From contig CM072526.1 in the NCBI GenBank assembly GCA_036898135.1, positions 54,237,821 to 54,301,820 on the forward strand: a stretch of 64,000 nt of DNA, given 5' to 3'. The notes beneath the pieces were generated by a model. It was not told the DNA's origin and ran no database searches. It was given only the letters and a program-made list of their open reading frames with translations. This stretch comes from Oncomelania hupensis. Lineage: Eukaryota > Mollusca > Gastropoda > Littorinimorpha > Pomatiopsidae. This document shows positions 12,801 to 26,700 of this stretch, in pieces; position 1 is the stretch's first letter; the number at the start of each line of letters is the position of its first letter. A program made the position numbers and the translations under genes.

Positions 12801-13307
12801 TGTATAATGTTTTTCTCAATATAGCGAATTGGAGGCCACAGATGTGCCGTTGACTAAGTAAGTACACAAGGACCAATAAGTAACATGCACATGAATTAAT
12901 CCACTATGTGCTGATTCGTAAGAACCCGTAATTAGCGCCATTATCAGAGACAAAGTAAAAATAAATTTCAACACCACTCAACAAAAGGTTGATTTAAGGA
13001 CTTTACCTCAACAATTGACAAAACTGTTGCCGATTGCTGCGATAAAATGTGACACACAACAATGAACACTGCATGCAACCGACATGCGTATGCGTATCAT
13101 GCATAGCATTTCCGAGATGGATGATCGATATCTTTACCCGATCACACAAGAACCGTAGATAACGATCGAAAATAACATTGATGAAAAATTTTTTTAATCA
13201 ATTTCATCCATTTCGGATACGGAGAAACCGAACCCGTCGCCTTTTTCAGTGGCGAATCATGAAAACGAGCATCCTGGTTAAAGGATGATTGAGCACCGAA
13301 TTTATGT
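9826..13307 (-). other. Interior of the LTR element, no recognisable coding
   Basis: Several 60-150-codon minus-strand frames occur (for example 10404-10826 and 10213-10677), but they overlap in different frames and I recognise no domain. 9826-11000 is more G-rich on the + strand than the rest. It may be a decayed 3' untranslated region plus the end of the envelope-like gene. Confidence 0.5.
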
Positions 13308-14340
13308 TCACTTCTCATACTGTGAGACATCGACATGGAGAGAGCACAACCTCCTTGAGGGTGACCACGTATGAATTACTGTCAAGAATGCGCCGTAATT
13401 GGTAGGATTGCCACCACGACAACTTAATAATGCGGGAAGATGCAAGATTTCTTCCGTTTGTTTATCGGTAATATGACACTCTAGCCATGTAATATTTAGA
13501 TCAGGAGGTGTAACGCATGGACACCTCCGCGAAGATAACGGAACCATCTATTTATAGTAGAATAATATTGACTAGGACAAGCTGGGAGTGTGGCGAGACA
13601 AATATCCACTAAGCGCTGTCCATTAGAGAGTTCTAAGATAACATCCGTACGATAAATTGTAGTCTTCAACAAGAAACCAGCAGAACGAATAAGAATAAGT
13701 AGCAAGGCGAACATAAGGAGGAGAACGGAAGAGGTGGAGGTGGAAGCACCTCGGGAATAGTAGAGATAAGGACAGCATAGGCAAAAGTTACAATGCCCCG
13801 AATAGTAGGCCAAGCGGTGAGACTAGGGTCTGACAACAAAGAAAGTAGACTGATCAGTCAAGATAGCCAAGTAGTCTGGGATGTTGACTAATCGAGTGGC
13901 ATGAGGCGTTGTGTGATTGAAGGGAACTGGAGGCGTGAGAACCTGAAAAACTTGAAACAAAGCTGTCCTGGAAGAAATGGGTATATTAATGGTTAAATAC
14001 AAGTCATCACCTTGAAAAGCATACAATGTATTCTGTTGTTCATAATAAATTGTAGAATGAAAATGAACAATGTCAAAATTACTTCATGAGCTACACATAT
14101 CGTGCTCATGGTACCTGAATGTCGAATACAATCGAGTAGAGGTATTGGCAGAACTGTCACTTTAGGTATCGTGATGACATAGGTATGTTGCCAATGCTGG
14201 ATAGTTGTTACCAGATGACCAAGATCTTTGAAGAAGATGCCATAGTTCAGACGAGCTTCATGAGTTGTCACCACCCCAGTGATGAAAGTAAATAGACGAA
14301 GGGAGGAGACAAAGAAGCGGCTGAAACAGACATAGGACAA
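13308..14340 (-). pseudogene. Envelope-like glycoprotein relic of the LTR element (frameshifted)
   Basis: Adjacent minus-strand frames 14340-13993, 14026-13823, 13813-13496 and 13547-13308 overlap end to end as if one gene had been broken by small indels. The first has a hydrophobic start followed by LNYGIFFKDLG and WQHTYVITIP; the second has LYLTINIPISS and IPDYLAI. These resemble F-protein-like envelope frames found downstream of pol in some invertebrate gypsy elements, from memory of the family rather than from a search. The position, downstream of the chromodomain on the same strand, is where env belongs. It is clearly non-functional. The third and fourth frames are the weakest part of the assignment. 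Confidence 0.45.
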
Positions 14341-15348
14341 TGAACATGTGAAACAACCTATTCACAATCAGAAAACGAAAACAAGTTACATCTCGAACGT
14401 GAGATGAAGAAGTTAGGCCAAGGGAAGATGCTGTCTTCGGTAAGAAAAAGTGTAAAAGTACATTATAAAGAAGCACATCAGAGGAAGTTGAAGCTGGTGA
14501 TCAGAGGGAAGAATTGTTAAACAATTTAATACAATCTGACAGATTATAAATAGTACTAATATAAAAAATAGCATTCCGTATTTATCAAACTTGAAATGTA
14601 CCTCAAGTATGTATTCTGTCATACGTACAAATTTATTCTTCAACTTAGAACTGAATTTTGTCACATTACACAAGAATTGAACCCGTAAATAAAATGGAAC
14701 GATACTTGTCAATCCGTACCATGACCGACGTCACGAGGTGACGAAAAGCTTGTCGCGCGTCAAACCTTTGCATGAGACGGAGAGAAAGGTATCATCATCA
14801 TCGGTTCTGAAACTTAAGAACTGAATAAAAGATTAGACACATCATCATACACACCAGTTATGATGTAAATCTATCAAATACATCCCCTAAATGTCGAAGT
14901 CTGAGAAGTCATTATGCTCTAAACAACTTAAACGCGACTCAATGGCGGTGAAAACATTTCACCGTATCATCTTTATTATTTCTCAAGCTTCCGACAAGCC
15001 TGGACAAAGTAAGACTCAATGCAAGTATTGCAGAGTCAACCCCAAAGTACAACACAGTGTACCATCACCCAGTACAGCATTTGTGTACTTACACACTTTC
15101 ACCATAGGATTATTGTTTACCTTAGAATTCGTACCACCGGTGTACGTTAAGTGCGTACCACATTACGTACGACAGCATCACATCGCATCACGTAGATCCT
15201 CATTAAGTTACGTACTACTTCAGGTACGATCAATTTCCCCCGTCGGAAATTCCACACCATTATACATAATTAAAAATTATTTCCCCACATTTATTGTAAC
15301 CGTTATCGCACCCTTTTTTTTTATGCGCATGAATCGGAACACCTTATA

Positions 15349-15361
15349 TCAACATCATCAA

Positions 15362-15411
<50 letters not shown>

Positions 15412-15451
15412 ACATCATCATCAACATCATCATCAACATCATCATCGACAC

Positions 15452-15490
<39 letters not shown>
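15349..15490. repeat. (CAT)n trinucleotide microsatellite
   Basis: About 140 bp of ATC/CAT repeats with CAA and CGA interruptions. It produces long His or Asp runs in open frames that are not genes. It lies between the chromodomain and the envelope-like relic. Confidence 0.95.
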
Positions 15491-15492
<2 letters not shown>

Positions 15493-15758
15493 GCGGTCAA
15501 TTGAGTGCTTAAGCAGTGCATTCATTTGACTCATCGTTTTCATAATGAATTAAATACATAATAAACATTATCAGTTACTTCATCAACAAGGTGTGGTCTC
15601 CAAAATATGACCCCCAATGACTTATATAGTCTGTCATGCAAGACAAGTATTACACCATATGAACCACAGCCACAACAACCTATGTATACTTTGTACAATC
15701 CTTAGTGTAATCAGTGTGAACATAGTCCGGCATGAACGCACATCAAACACCTAGGTAA

Positions 15759-16157
15759 TCACCGTTTGCGAGTGCGACGCTGCGTGCGCCCTTGTAAAGT
15801 TTTATTTACATGAAATTGCTGAATTAACTTTTCAGACACGTTAGAAGCGGGTTCCCACGTAGTATTTGAATACCCTTTCCATTTAACCCTATAGTGTCTC
15901 TGTCCATTTCTCATTCTAGTTGCAAGTAGTTTTTCTACTTCATACACTGGCTCGTCAATATCTGTACTTGACGATGACACTACAGTATCACCTTGAGACT
16001 GACTTGTGCTCGTTACTTGAGACCCATTTTGAGAAATACATTTAGGAGGTACATTCATTTGTGACGCTCGACCCTTCTCCTGGGATCGAGTATCACGAGT
16101 TTCATCGTTCTGTTGTTTAATCTTGTAAAACTGAAGGAAGCTACACAACGAGTACAC
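15759..16157 (-). pseudogene. Integrase C-terminal chromodomain tail of a Ty3/gypsy pol
   Basis: The 132-codon frame contains VYEVEKLLATR, YRVKWKGY and TWEPASNVSEKLIQQF, the core of a chromodomain (aromatic-cage Tyr/Trp residues and the WKGY/TWEP motifs), then a basic tail ending RTRKR and a stop. In chromoviruses this module closes integrase and directs insertion to modified histones. The upstream integrase HHCC and DDE parts are absent: only about 670 bp separate this frame from the 5' LTR, and none of it encodes pol. Confidence 0.85.
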
Positions 16158-16822
16158 TTAAGGAGGCTACACAATGAGTTTCATTACTTTCTTCCGTTTG
16201 CACACCCTGGTTTTCATTGCCATCATGAGATACCACATTGTGTATCATTAACTTTGGTAAGGGCGATATCGGCATAAAGAGACAGATAACAGCATGTGCT
16301 CTAAGGTTACGAATAGCTCCCCAGACTAACAGATAAGGGCAAAGGGTTAATCTGCCTAGGCAGACACGTGCACTGCCGCGATTAATTATAGTCTACCACT
16401 ACACGCTCATAGCCTACGGACCTTGACGTAGCTAATGAGAAGAAGGGGAGTACATGAGTGTGCGAATTTGTGTGCTGCTCTTTCGGTCCAAAAATAACGC
16501 CTGAGTCGGCGTGCACCGATCAGTCTATCCATTATCTTATGTTTATTCTAACTCATCCTCTTTCTGCACATACACTTCCTACAGTTGCACTAATTGATAT
16601 TGTTCCAAAAAAAAAAATTCTATAGTCTGAAATGTTCAGGGACCATTATTTGTAGTGTTGGGCTATCCCATTCTTCTTCCATCTTGTACACTAAAAATTT
16701 GCTTTCTTAAAATGAATTAATTCAAACAAAATTTACCCTTAAAATTTATTCTTACAATTTATTATTAAAATTTACCCCTTACAATTTATTCTTAAAATTT
16801 ACCCTGCCTTTGGGTCCACCAA

Positions 16823-17896
16823 TGTAACGCGTCCCCTATTTTTGCGTTATCTATGTGAGATCTAACTACTTAATTTTCTACTGGTACGGGGATCGGGCAC
16901 GACTTACCAAATTATGGTATGTAAGACATACAAAACAGAACAAGTCTCACTGCCATCCAAAGGCGTCGCCGTGCGCTCACAAATATGACTCTGAACTACA
17001 ATTTGTTTCCACTTTTATATACTTTTATTAATCTAGCTTAATACATGTCAACCAAGGAACATAAAACTCGCATGCACATAGATTCTAACTAACAAATACA
17101 AATAATAGTCAAATAAACTCATTGTTTCTTACCTCATCTTTTAGTTTCTTTCGCCTCTCTTTTCTCCTTTGAAAACGCCATTTTTCACCCTATACTAACA
17201 ATAATAGAACTAAAACAGCAGTCTAAGTTATGCACACACCCTAAGAACCGACCAAACCTAACTTACTTACCAACTCACTGATTGACTAACTTTCAAACTA
17301 ACTTCTGCAACTAAATAACAAAATCACCAGTTAAACAACTACCAAGCAAAAACAACCAATCTGTTGCACTATACATTTTATCCTAACTTCTGATACATTC
17401 TGAACTGACCACCCTAAGCACTACAAACTGTGCCTGAGAAGGGACCAGAGCTGCTTGGAGCCTTGTAGAAGAAAGAGATAAGAGAGAGATTCCTTTGTTC
17501 ACTCTGGCTTTTATACCAATATTTCTGCAGGGGTGCATTTCTCTAGATAAGGTGATGCCTTAACTGCCACGTGACTGACCCAACCCAAATCCCTGGGACT
17601 TGCACCAACCACGAGGTCAGAATTGACCATGCTCTCCACACACAAGAGACCAATGGTTGCAGACCACAGACCTACTTGCATGCACATCTTTATGCGTCAT
17701 ACTTTGACCATGCAAATTCTAACTTTCCCCGGCCAGTAACTGCTGACCAAGCGAATATGTATCGCACGTGCTAGGTAACAACTAACACTTCTGCATCTGA
17801 CTCACTGCTGTATCCAAGCCGAGCTAAGCAATCTTTATAATCATCCCTTACCATTATCTTCCCCTGTGTAACTTTCCCTCAAAGGTTATAATTGCC
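16823..17896 (-). repeat. 5' LTR (right copy)
   Basis: 1074 bp, near-identical to 8747-9825. In minus orientation it precedes the interior and ends TTACA, with the candidate primer-binding site directly after it at about 16807-16822. TATAAAAG lies at 17508-17515 (-). Confidence 0.9.
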
Positions 17897-19520
17897 TGCT
17901 AGCGCGCTAAATTTAGAACTATGCTCTCTCTCTCAGAGGTCAGATTCAGTACACAAAGAAACAGGCGTGTACTCATCCCTGTCCCCCTCCCCTCTGCATA
18001 CACTCTCCCCCCTCTCTCACAACACAACTTCCCTTCGATGCTCGAGGGGACACAACTGCTGTCCGTTTCCCCCCCTACTCTCTCCTCGCTTACTTCCCTT
18101 TCTGTTGTTATTGTCTCTCTCCCAATGTAACATCCGCTAATAGCACAATGAAATTATAAAGTGCAATGAAATCATGAGCATAGCTGCAAATGAATACATA
18201 TAAACATCATCATACTATCCAACACCGGTAATCACAACAACAACAGCAACCACTCTCATCCTCACTTTCCTTCTCACCTCCATTCTCCTTCACCTGCTCA
18301 CCTTCCTTCCCTCTGCCTTTCCACAGTGCAACCACTCTCACTCTCACCTCCATTCACACACACCCCATAGCCGGCGCTGGGTTCTCGGAACGGTAAGGAA
18401 AGTAACACCAACTACACTCACCCAGCCGGTTCGAAATGTAGTCGCCACTCGTAGCCCCTTTCCACGCTCCTACGAGTAACTTCCGCGTAGGGTAAATCCC
18501 GTAGTGTTTAGTCTTCTTAGCGGACAATACCTCAACGCTGACTAACACACTATCACACCTTGCCTTTCTAAATACTCCACTCTGAGTTTTACCACCTTAG
18601 AAAACAGCAAACTTTTCAACTAGTATTCCAGACTGGTTACCATAATCCGTCGGTAACAGTCTAAACCCTACACCACAGAAACAGAGCACTAGACAAGACT
18701 GTCCTTTCTCTAGCTCCCTCAAATACGTTCTGCCCAGTAGTGAGTACGTTTCCCAATTCCTACCCCTGCGCAATTCGTTCAAGCACGTTCCGCACGCTCA
18801 GCTATCGCAATCATACACACCGCAACCTGCAATTACACACCCCTAATTGCCTTTACTCTCCCACCACAGATCGCCCTGTGACAACTGAACACTGCCACGG
18901 TGTGGCAGTTTTTCTTCTCTTTCCTTCTTTTTTTTCCCTGGCCTTCTTTCTTTCTGAAACCCATCATCACTTCAGATCATTGTGTAAATGGTCAAATCTG
19001 CCAGCTCAGTCACCCAAACCAGTCCGTGAGACTGAAAAGAGACATAAATGTGTGCCCTGCTGGCTTTCCACTGCTAAATTTTACAGTTGCCCCTGTTTAA
19101 TTATAAACTTCGTCAAGAAAATAATTCTCTACCTGAAATTCGTCACCTGGAAAAATACACGTTGACTGGGTTTAGGCCTGCAATCGACTCGGTCTTGAAG
19201 TAAATCAAGACGTTGAACTGAAAGTTTAGTGAACTGCAAGAAGTCCGACTGGGTGAGCGTGTGAACTTTGGGTTTTTCAGCGCAGTTACATCAACTCACC
19301 TCGCCTCATCCCGCGGATACAGGTAAAATGACTTCCCCTTGAAGCTCAGCTTGTATCTGGCATTCTTGCAATGAATTGCCGAGCAAAAGTCGCCTCCTTG
19401 TTTTGTTCGATCGCCTTCTTTCCACCTTCCTCCTGCCATGTTGTAGCAAGCGAGGGCTAAGGGGAACAACTCCTGCGTACGGAACGCTGTGCCGTCTCTT
19501 ATTGTTCATACACTCTTTGA
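17897..19520. other. No recognisable gene; pyrimidine-rich
   Basis: Long CT-rich stretches (17925-18125, 18235-18350) followed by mixed sequence. I find no domain or element termini. It lies upstream of the TRIM-like gene's first visible exon, so a missing 5' exon could be hidden here, but none is recognisable. Confidence 0.4.
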
Positions 19521-19812
19521 GTCAAGTCAGGTGGTCAGTGGGACACTACAGTCAAGTCAGGTGGTCAGTGGGACACTACAGTCAAGTCAGGTGGTCAGTG
19601 GGACACTACAGTCAAGTCAGGTGGTCAGTGAGACACTACAGTCAAGTCAGGTGGTCAGTCGGACACTACAGTCAAGTCAGATGGTCAGTCGGACACTACA
19701 GTCAAGTCAGGTGGTCAGTCGGACACTACAGTCAAGTCAGGTGGTCAGTCGGACACTACAGTCAAGTCAGGTGGTCAGTCGGACACTACAGTCAAGTCAG
19801 ATGGTCAGTCGG
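19521..19812. repeat. 30-bp minisatellite, 9.7 copies
   Basis: The unit starts GTCAAGTCAGGTGGTCAG and repeats every 30 bp exactly. Units 1-4 carry GTGGG/GTGAG in the second half, later ones GTCGG; units 6 and 10 share an A (CAGATGG), which suggests amplification of a block. A 10-codon repeat in open frames is a by-product of the 30-bp length. Confidence 0.95.
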
Positions 19813-20225
19813 CTTGTAGGACTAGTATCCTTGATCAGTGAGTTTTGTTAGTCGGTAATCAACAGTCAGGTTATCAGTCATTTAGTCAGTAAGGAATTCA
19901 TGTCAAACATCTAGTTAGTTGGTTAGTCAACGAGGCATCCACACTCAGTCAGTCAGACACAATGTTCACAGTTAGCGAGACCTTAAGACAACATTCACAG
20001 TCCGACATCCGCAGTTCCGACATCCTATACCTAGTGTGCATTGATAGACCTACTCAAATCCTTTTTCCACTGTCAGAAATTCTGTTCCTGTGTTCAGTTG
20101 CTAATGACCTTTCAGTTTGGATTGTGCATGATATGTGTTAGCGGCCATGCCTGAATTAGTCGACACCGTTTTTGCGATATATAAATTGATTTCTGATATT
20201 TAACGACTGATTTGAAACGTTTCAG

Positions 20226-20669
20226 ACTAATTTCTACATCGACGACGAAGATAGTGACAACAAACCCGCATTTCGGTTTTTGCTGTGTGACCTCTGCGTG
20301 GATGCTGAAGGTCAAGGTCAGCGGGCAAGGTACGCGTGCACTAAATGCACCACAAACTTCTGCGAGCGTTGCCAGAAGGTGCACGATGACGTCTGCCGTG
20401 ACGCACTGGTCTCGGAACTCCATAACGGTGATGAGGTCACTGGCTCGAAGGAGGATTTGGCTGCAATGGTGACGAGGTTGTCTGCTAAACTGTCGCAGAG
20501 CGTCCGCATCATCATTCACCTGCAGTCGCAAAATTCCGTGCTCTGCAGGTAGGGGTAGGCCTAGTTGGCTATTTAAACTTCATGTGTACGATAGCAAACC
20601 AATTATATATTACTGTTGACTGGCGCAGCCTATTATCGTCGTCAGTGGTTGCTGTGGTCATCGCCTTCG

Positions 20670-20713
<44 letters not shown>

Positions 20714-20762
20714 GTCATCGTCATCATCATCATCATCATCATCATCATCAACAACAACTACT

Positions 20763-20793
<31 letters not shown>

Positions 20794-23700
20794 ACAAACA
20801 ACAACCTCTCCACCCCTGTCGTCGCTGTGTTCGTTGTCAACAAAGTCATCACTTGTGTTGTTGTTTATCATCCCGACATGTACAGTTATACCTGTGTTCA
20901 CTGTGGTCTATCATCCCTACATGTACAGTTATATCTGTGTTCACTGGGGTCTATCATCCCTACATGTACAGTTATACCTGTGTTCACTGGGGTTTATCAT
21001 CAATACATGTACAGTTATACCTGTGTTCACTGTGGTCTATCATCCCTACATGTACAGTTATACCTGTGTTCACTGGGGTCTATCATCCCTACATGTACAG
21101 TTATACCTGTGTTCACTGGGGTCTAACATCCCTACATGTACAGTTATACCTGTGTTCACTGGGGTCTATCATCCCTACATGTACAGTTATACCTGTGTTC
21201 ACTGGGATCTATCATCCCTACATGTACAAGTATACCTGTGTTCACTGGGGTCTATCATCCCTACATGTACAGTTTTTATTTTTTATTTTTTAATCAATCA
21301 ATATATATATTTTTTCATTTCCATTTATTTTTCTTTTAACAACAGCATAACATCGATCAATATATAAATGCGAACAGACTCAACTAATAAACAAACAAAG
21401 CAATGAACTAAACATATAAATTTGGGGGGGGGGAGAAAGAAGAAAAAAAAGAGAGCAAAGGAGAAATAGAAATAGAAAGCGAGAATCGTATATTATACAA
21501 CATTATTACATCAACTGTTTATAATAGAACCATGCAGCATCAAATTCAGATTCTTTCTGATTCAATTTAGCATTATACCTTTCGATATTATATCTCCATT
21601 TTAATTTAAACTTAAATGCCTCTACATTGGGTTTTACATTGCTATATCTACATCCATATATATATTGTTTTGCCAATAATAAAATCAAATCAAATATATG
21701 ATCTGTGTTCACATTCAGATCAATTCCAAACACTATTAAGCTTTCTGATAGAATTAGATTACATGCATTTTCACAAGTCTGTTTAATCCAGCGCTCAAAA
21801 AGGTTCCAGAAGTGTCTTACACAATCACAATTCCAGAAGAGGTGTGTGATACTCTCCCTCTCAACTTCACAAAAAGTACACATTACACTCTGAGATAAAC
21901 CCATTTCTTTTAAAATAATATTAGTTGCCAGAATGCGATGTACAATACGCATCTGAAACCATCTCATTCCGATATCACCAATTTTTTGAATTTTATAAAA
22001 ACACTTTTTCCATTGTATGACATAATTTACTTTAGCATTCCATTTTTTTACAACAATTTGGCTCTACATTGTTTTTCATAAATATATCATAAAATTTCCT
22101 GCAACCTTTTTCAGTGGAGAGAATCTTCTTTATTGGAACACAGATAGTTAAACGATTATTATCAGTTACTATTATTTTAGTTTTTTTAATATATTCTTTA
22201 ATTGCTAGCGTACAACCAACATATGTAAGGAAGTCCACTCTTAAATTATATCTTCTGTTAAATTCAACCCATGTAAGGAAAGTTCCATCAACATTAAAAA
22301 AATCAGCAATACAATGTACACCACGCTCAATCCAATGAGTCTGTGAAATTGACCTTTGACCCACCTTTATCCTTTCATTAAAACATATTGGTTCTGCAAG
22401 TAATTCTCATGACTGCTCTATATCAACCTTATAGAAAAAATGTTTATATCCTGTAAATACATTTTCCCAAAAAGTATTTGTAGCTCTATATAATTTAGTA
22501 ATTCCAGGTCCGTATAATTCAATTTTATCTATATATTCAAAATCTGCTTTAATACAGTTTTTCCATTTGTGTTGACTAGTTTTTAATTTCCTAATCCAAG
22601 TCATTTTCAGAGATACAATAAAATTTGTAATATCCACTAAGCCTATACCCCCATCTTTAACATTTTTAATTGCAGTTTTTCTACTAATTCTATCTGCTTT
22701 TTTTCTTTTATAAAAACTGATTACACATTGTTTGCAATTCTTTTATAACATTATCTGGTGGGTTTGGTAGCAGCAGCCATAAATGAACCAACTTCGAGAG
22801 AATTAATGACTTCAATACTGCAACTCTACCAAGTGGTGTAATATTCCTTTTAGACCAAATTAGAAATAATTTTCTAACTTCATAAAATGTGTCATTATAA
22901 TTTAATTGAAAACAGTTATTAATTGAGTTTGTTAGCAATATTCCTAAAATTTTCATCTGTAAAGGATTCCATGTCATACCTAAATGCAGCATGTACTGTA
23001 CATGACAGTTTTTCCTACTGCCCAACCACATAGCACTAGATTTTTCTGCATTTAATCGTAAACCAGATCTTCTGCCAAATGTATCCAACAATTCAATACA
23101 CTTTTCAAAAGATGTCTGATCCCCTTCAAGTAAAAATTCTGTGTCATCTGCGTATTGAGAAATTTTGTGTTCAACATTATTAACAATAATACCTTTAATA
23201 TCCTTATTTTCCCGAATCATTGTAGCCAAGATTTCAACACACAATACGAATAAATAGGGCGACACTGGGTCTCCTTGTCTACATCCTCTTTCAATATTAA
23301 ACCAAGTTGAAGCATGCCCATTTACCAAAACTGTTGATTTAATATCACTATAAAAAATCATAATCCATCTTCTTAGATCTTGACCAAAACCAAACTCTGT
23401 TAATACCTTATGCATAAAAGACCAATCTAAAGAATCAAACGCCTTTTCAAAATCAACATTTAATAATAAACCAGGCAATTTTTTTCTATCTAAGTATTCA
23501 ATCATGTCATATAATAACCTTATATTATCTCCAATATATCTACCACTTATGAAACCTGTTTGATCTTCATTTATGAGATTATCTAACACTTTCTTTAATC
23601 TCGAGGCAATACAAGCCGATCCAATCTTATATATCACATTTAACAGTGAAATAGGTCTCCAATTTTGAATTAAATCTCTGGATTTTTCACCCTTAGGAAT

Positions 23701-26700
23701 ACATATCATAATTCCTTCTCTCTGAACAGATGTTAATTTTCCATTTCTAAAGCCTTCATTAAGTGCCCTAACAATTAGATGACCCATTTTTTTCCAAAAT
23801 ACTTTATAAAATTCCACAGTAAATCCATCTGTACCTGGACTTTTATGACATGCCTCCTCGTAATTAATTTCCCCTTCCAATTTATCCGACTCTTCATCAC
23901 TCAAACGAGGCAAGTTAATAATTAAATCAGTAATTTCTCCATCTTCAACATTCCCTTTTTTATATAACTTTTCATAAAATTTTTTTACCTTATTCAAAAT
24001 GCCAGGATTATCAGTAATATATGTTTCATCTTCTCCTTTTAATTTACTCATTACTTTACTGATATAATGACGTTTTTCTAAATTACAAAAATAATTTGTT
24101 ATTTTCTCTCCATCTGCAATCCACCTTGCCCTGGACCGAAGAAGCACACCTTCCATTCGCTTTTCTCTTATTATCCTTAATTCTTGTTTCTTTTGATCTA
24201 ATAATTCAGCATCTGTTTGATTTCTATTTATTTTTTTTATCAATTTCATTTATTTCTTCTTCCAGCCTTTTCTCTCTTTCACTATCCTTTCTCTTTTTCC
24301 CTGTTGCATAAGATATAGTTTTCGACCTAATTTTCATCATTAGAAAATCTAAAAACAGATCCTCAGAAATTGTAAAGTGAATATCCTTTGAACTCATTTG
24401 TAACAAGTATTCTCTACTGTAAGTTAAAGCAGCATAATCTTGAATAACATTATCTATTACAGTATTTATTTCTTCTAAATAATTTTTGTCTTTTAACAAT
24501 GATGCATTAAATTTCCAAAATGTGTTTCTTTTTGTATCTTTTTGTTCTAATTGTAGTTGTAAAGTAATGTAGGAATGATCAGTTCTGTAACCACACAAAA
24601 TATCTGTATCCTGTACATTGGGCAAGATAGATTCCGAAATTAAAAAAAAATCAAGCCTGCTCTGCTGAAACGGATTACTGCGACGCCAAGTAAAACGACG
24701 GCAATCCTGATTCAATTCACGCCAGATGTCGCACAAATCTAAGTTATCCATTAATTGAAAGACTGTTTCTTGTGCTTTTACGTTGTTTATATTTTTATAA
24801 TTTTCATAGTCTTTGGAGGGATCTAATACCAAATTCCAATCACCAGCTACTACTACGTTTTGACAATTAAATCCTAAAATTTTATTATTAATATTCTTAA
24901 AAAACCCAGGATTATCTCTGTTTGGGCCATAAATATTTACAAGTAAATAATCTTCATCCTTTATTTGTATTAGAACAAGCAAATAATTCCCACTGCTATC
25001 ACCTTCAACTTTTTTTTACCTTAAATTCAAATGTATTGTTGAAAAGAACTGCTACGCCCCTTGATACTGAATTAAAAGAAGCAAAATATGCCTTATAACC
25101 CCACTCCGACCTAATATATGTCTCTAACTTAGTTTCAAAATGTGTGTCTTGCAAGAAGTAAATATCGTACTTTTTAATTTTAAAGAAATGTCACGTCTTT
25201 TTTGGGCATTATTCAAACCTTGACAATTTGCTGATAAAATAGAAAGTGTATTATCCATAAAAATACAAGAAAATAGACGTCACGCTCTCTCTGAAGAAAA
25301 TTTAAAAAAAAAAAGGAAATCAAAAGGATAGAAAAGACGAAGAAAATAACAAGAAAAAACACGTTTTTACAAGAGTTCCAAATGGCGGAATTTCAAAAGC
25401 GGTGCACGGTTACACAGCCGGTCAATCAATCATTATTTTAAATGAAAGGGGAAAAAAAGTGTAATAAATGTGATAATAATATAATAATAATAACAGCAAT
25501 AATAACAACAGCAATAGTAATAACAACAATAATAATGTAAAAATAAACAAAAATAAATAAGACAATTCAATATAATAAAATAATTAAAAACTAATGATTT
25601 ATCTTCTCCTACCTCACCCACCCCAAATATCAACGTGTACAAACTGCAAAAGAACCATCACTCAAGAACTAAACATCTATCTCTTCTTTTCTCTTTCTTT
25701 AGTTTCCTCCCTTGTTTAAATCAAACAATAACAAAGTAGATCATATCCAATTTACGCATGTGCCCACACACAATATATGTTAAACATTATCTAATTAAAC
25801 AGTAGTACTTATATTCAGCAAATGCATACACACGCACACCTACATACACATACATACAATGACACTAAAGATTTCCTTTTGCTCAAATACAATGAAAAAA
25901 TTCAATAAGTACCAATACATCATCAACAGCACACACATAAAAATGATTCATGTCATTTACCTCTTTTAGGACACAATAAAACCTTAAATGTTGCAAGAAA
26001 AAAAAAGAAAGAAAAAAAAATTAATAAAAATAAATAAGTGTAAATATAACTAATAGAAATAAATAAATATTTTAAAATCACTTAGTCACTTATTATCTTA
26101 TACCAACCTTTCCACAAGGTGATCATAAACCATCAAACAGCGAATGCACATTACAACATGAAATATAAAAACATATCTACATATACAGCCCATTGCTCTT
26201 GATGAGAGAGCCCATTAATCTTATATCATTATATATTTCAAAAACAAAGAGATAGTTCTCTAAAACGTTACTCAAAACAAAACAAAAAAACAACAAAAAA
26301 GAAACCTTTATAAGTGAGATATTTACAGGTCAACAGGACAGTTTTTGGTCATATGCATTACATTACATTACATGTCATATGCATATAACCAATGCAATAC
26401 AATCTTCACATCAAACATCGGACCTTTCCTGTAAACAAATTGTATTTATAACAAAGCAACTTTCACAAGCACAATCAATCAATATTTCATTTATTGTGTA
26501 TTCACACATTCCGATTATATTAGACAGTAATTAGTAAGAACAACAATATCAATCAAATCACAATTAAGAAACCTTATAACAAAATGGAATGAAAGGGGAA
26601 GAGGGATTTAACACCAAACTATAAAAGTCTAACAATAGGCATCATTGCAAATATTTTCACAACTTCTGTTATCTGTGAATGAATGAATGTCCATAATACA

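Larger units (their letters stand above)
8747..17896 (-). mobile_element. Non-autonomous chromodomain Ty3/gypsy-type LTR retroelement with an envelope-like relic
   Basis: Two near-identical direct repeats of 1079 and 1074 bp bound a 7-kb interior. Orientation is minus because the chromodomain frame, the envelope-like frames and a TATA box in each LTR are all on that strand, and because the LTR end then reads ...TTACA followed directly by TTGGTGGACCCAAAGG, a plausible tRNA primer-binding site starting TGG. Gag, protease, reverse transcriptase, RNase H and the integrase core are missing; only the integrase chromodomain tail and a decayed downstream frame remain. The opposite LTR end (GGCAATTATAACC in minus sense) lacks the usual TG, and I see no clean target duplication, only a possible 4-bp ATTG. 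Confidence 0.8.

Noticed and set aside
14891..15529. 212-codon ORF with a His-rich tract, and its Asp-rich antisense frame
   Set aside because: Both driven by the (CAT)n microsatellite; the rest has no recognisable domain.
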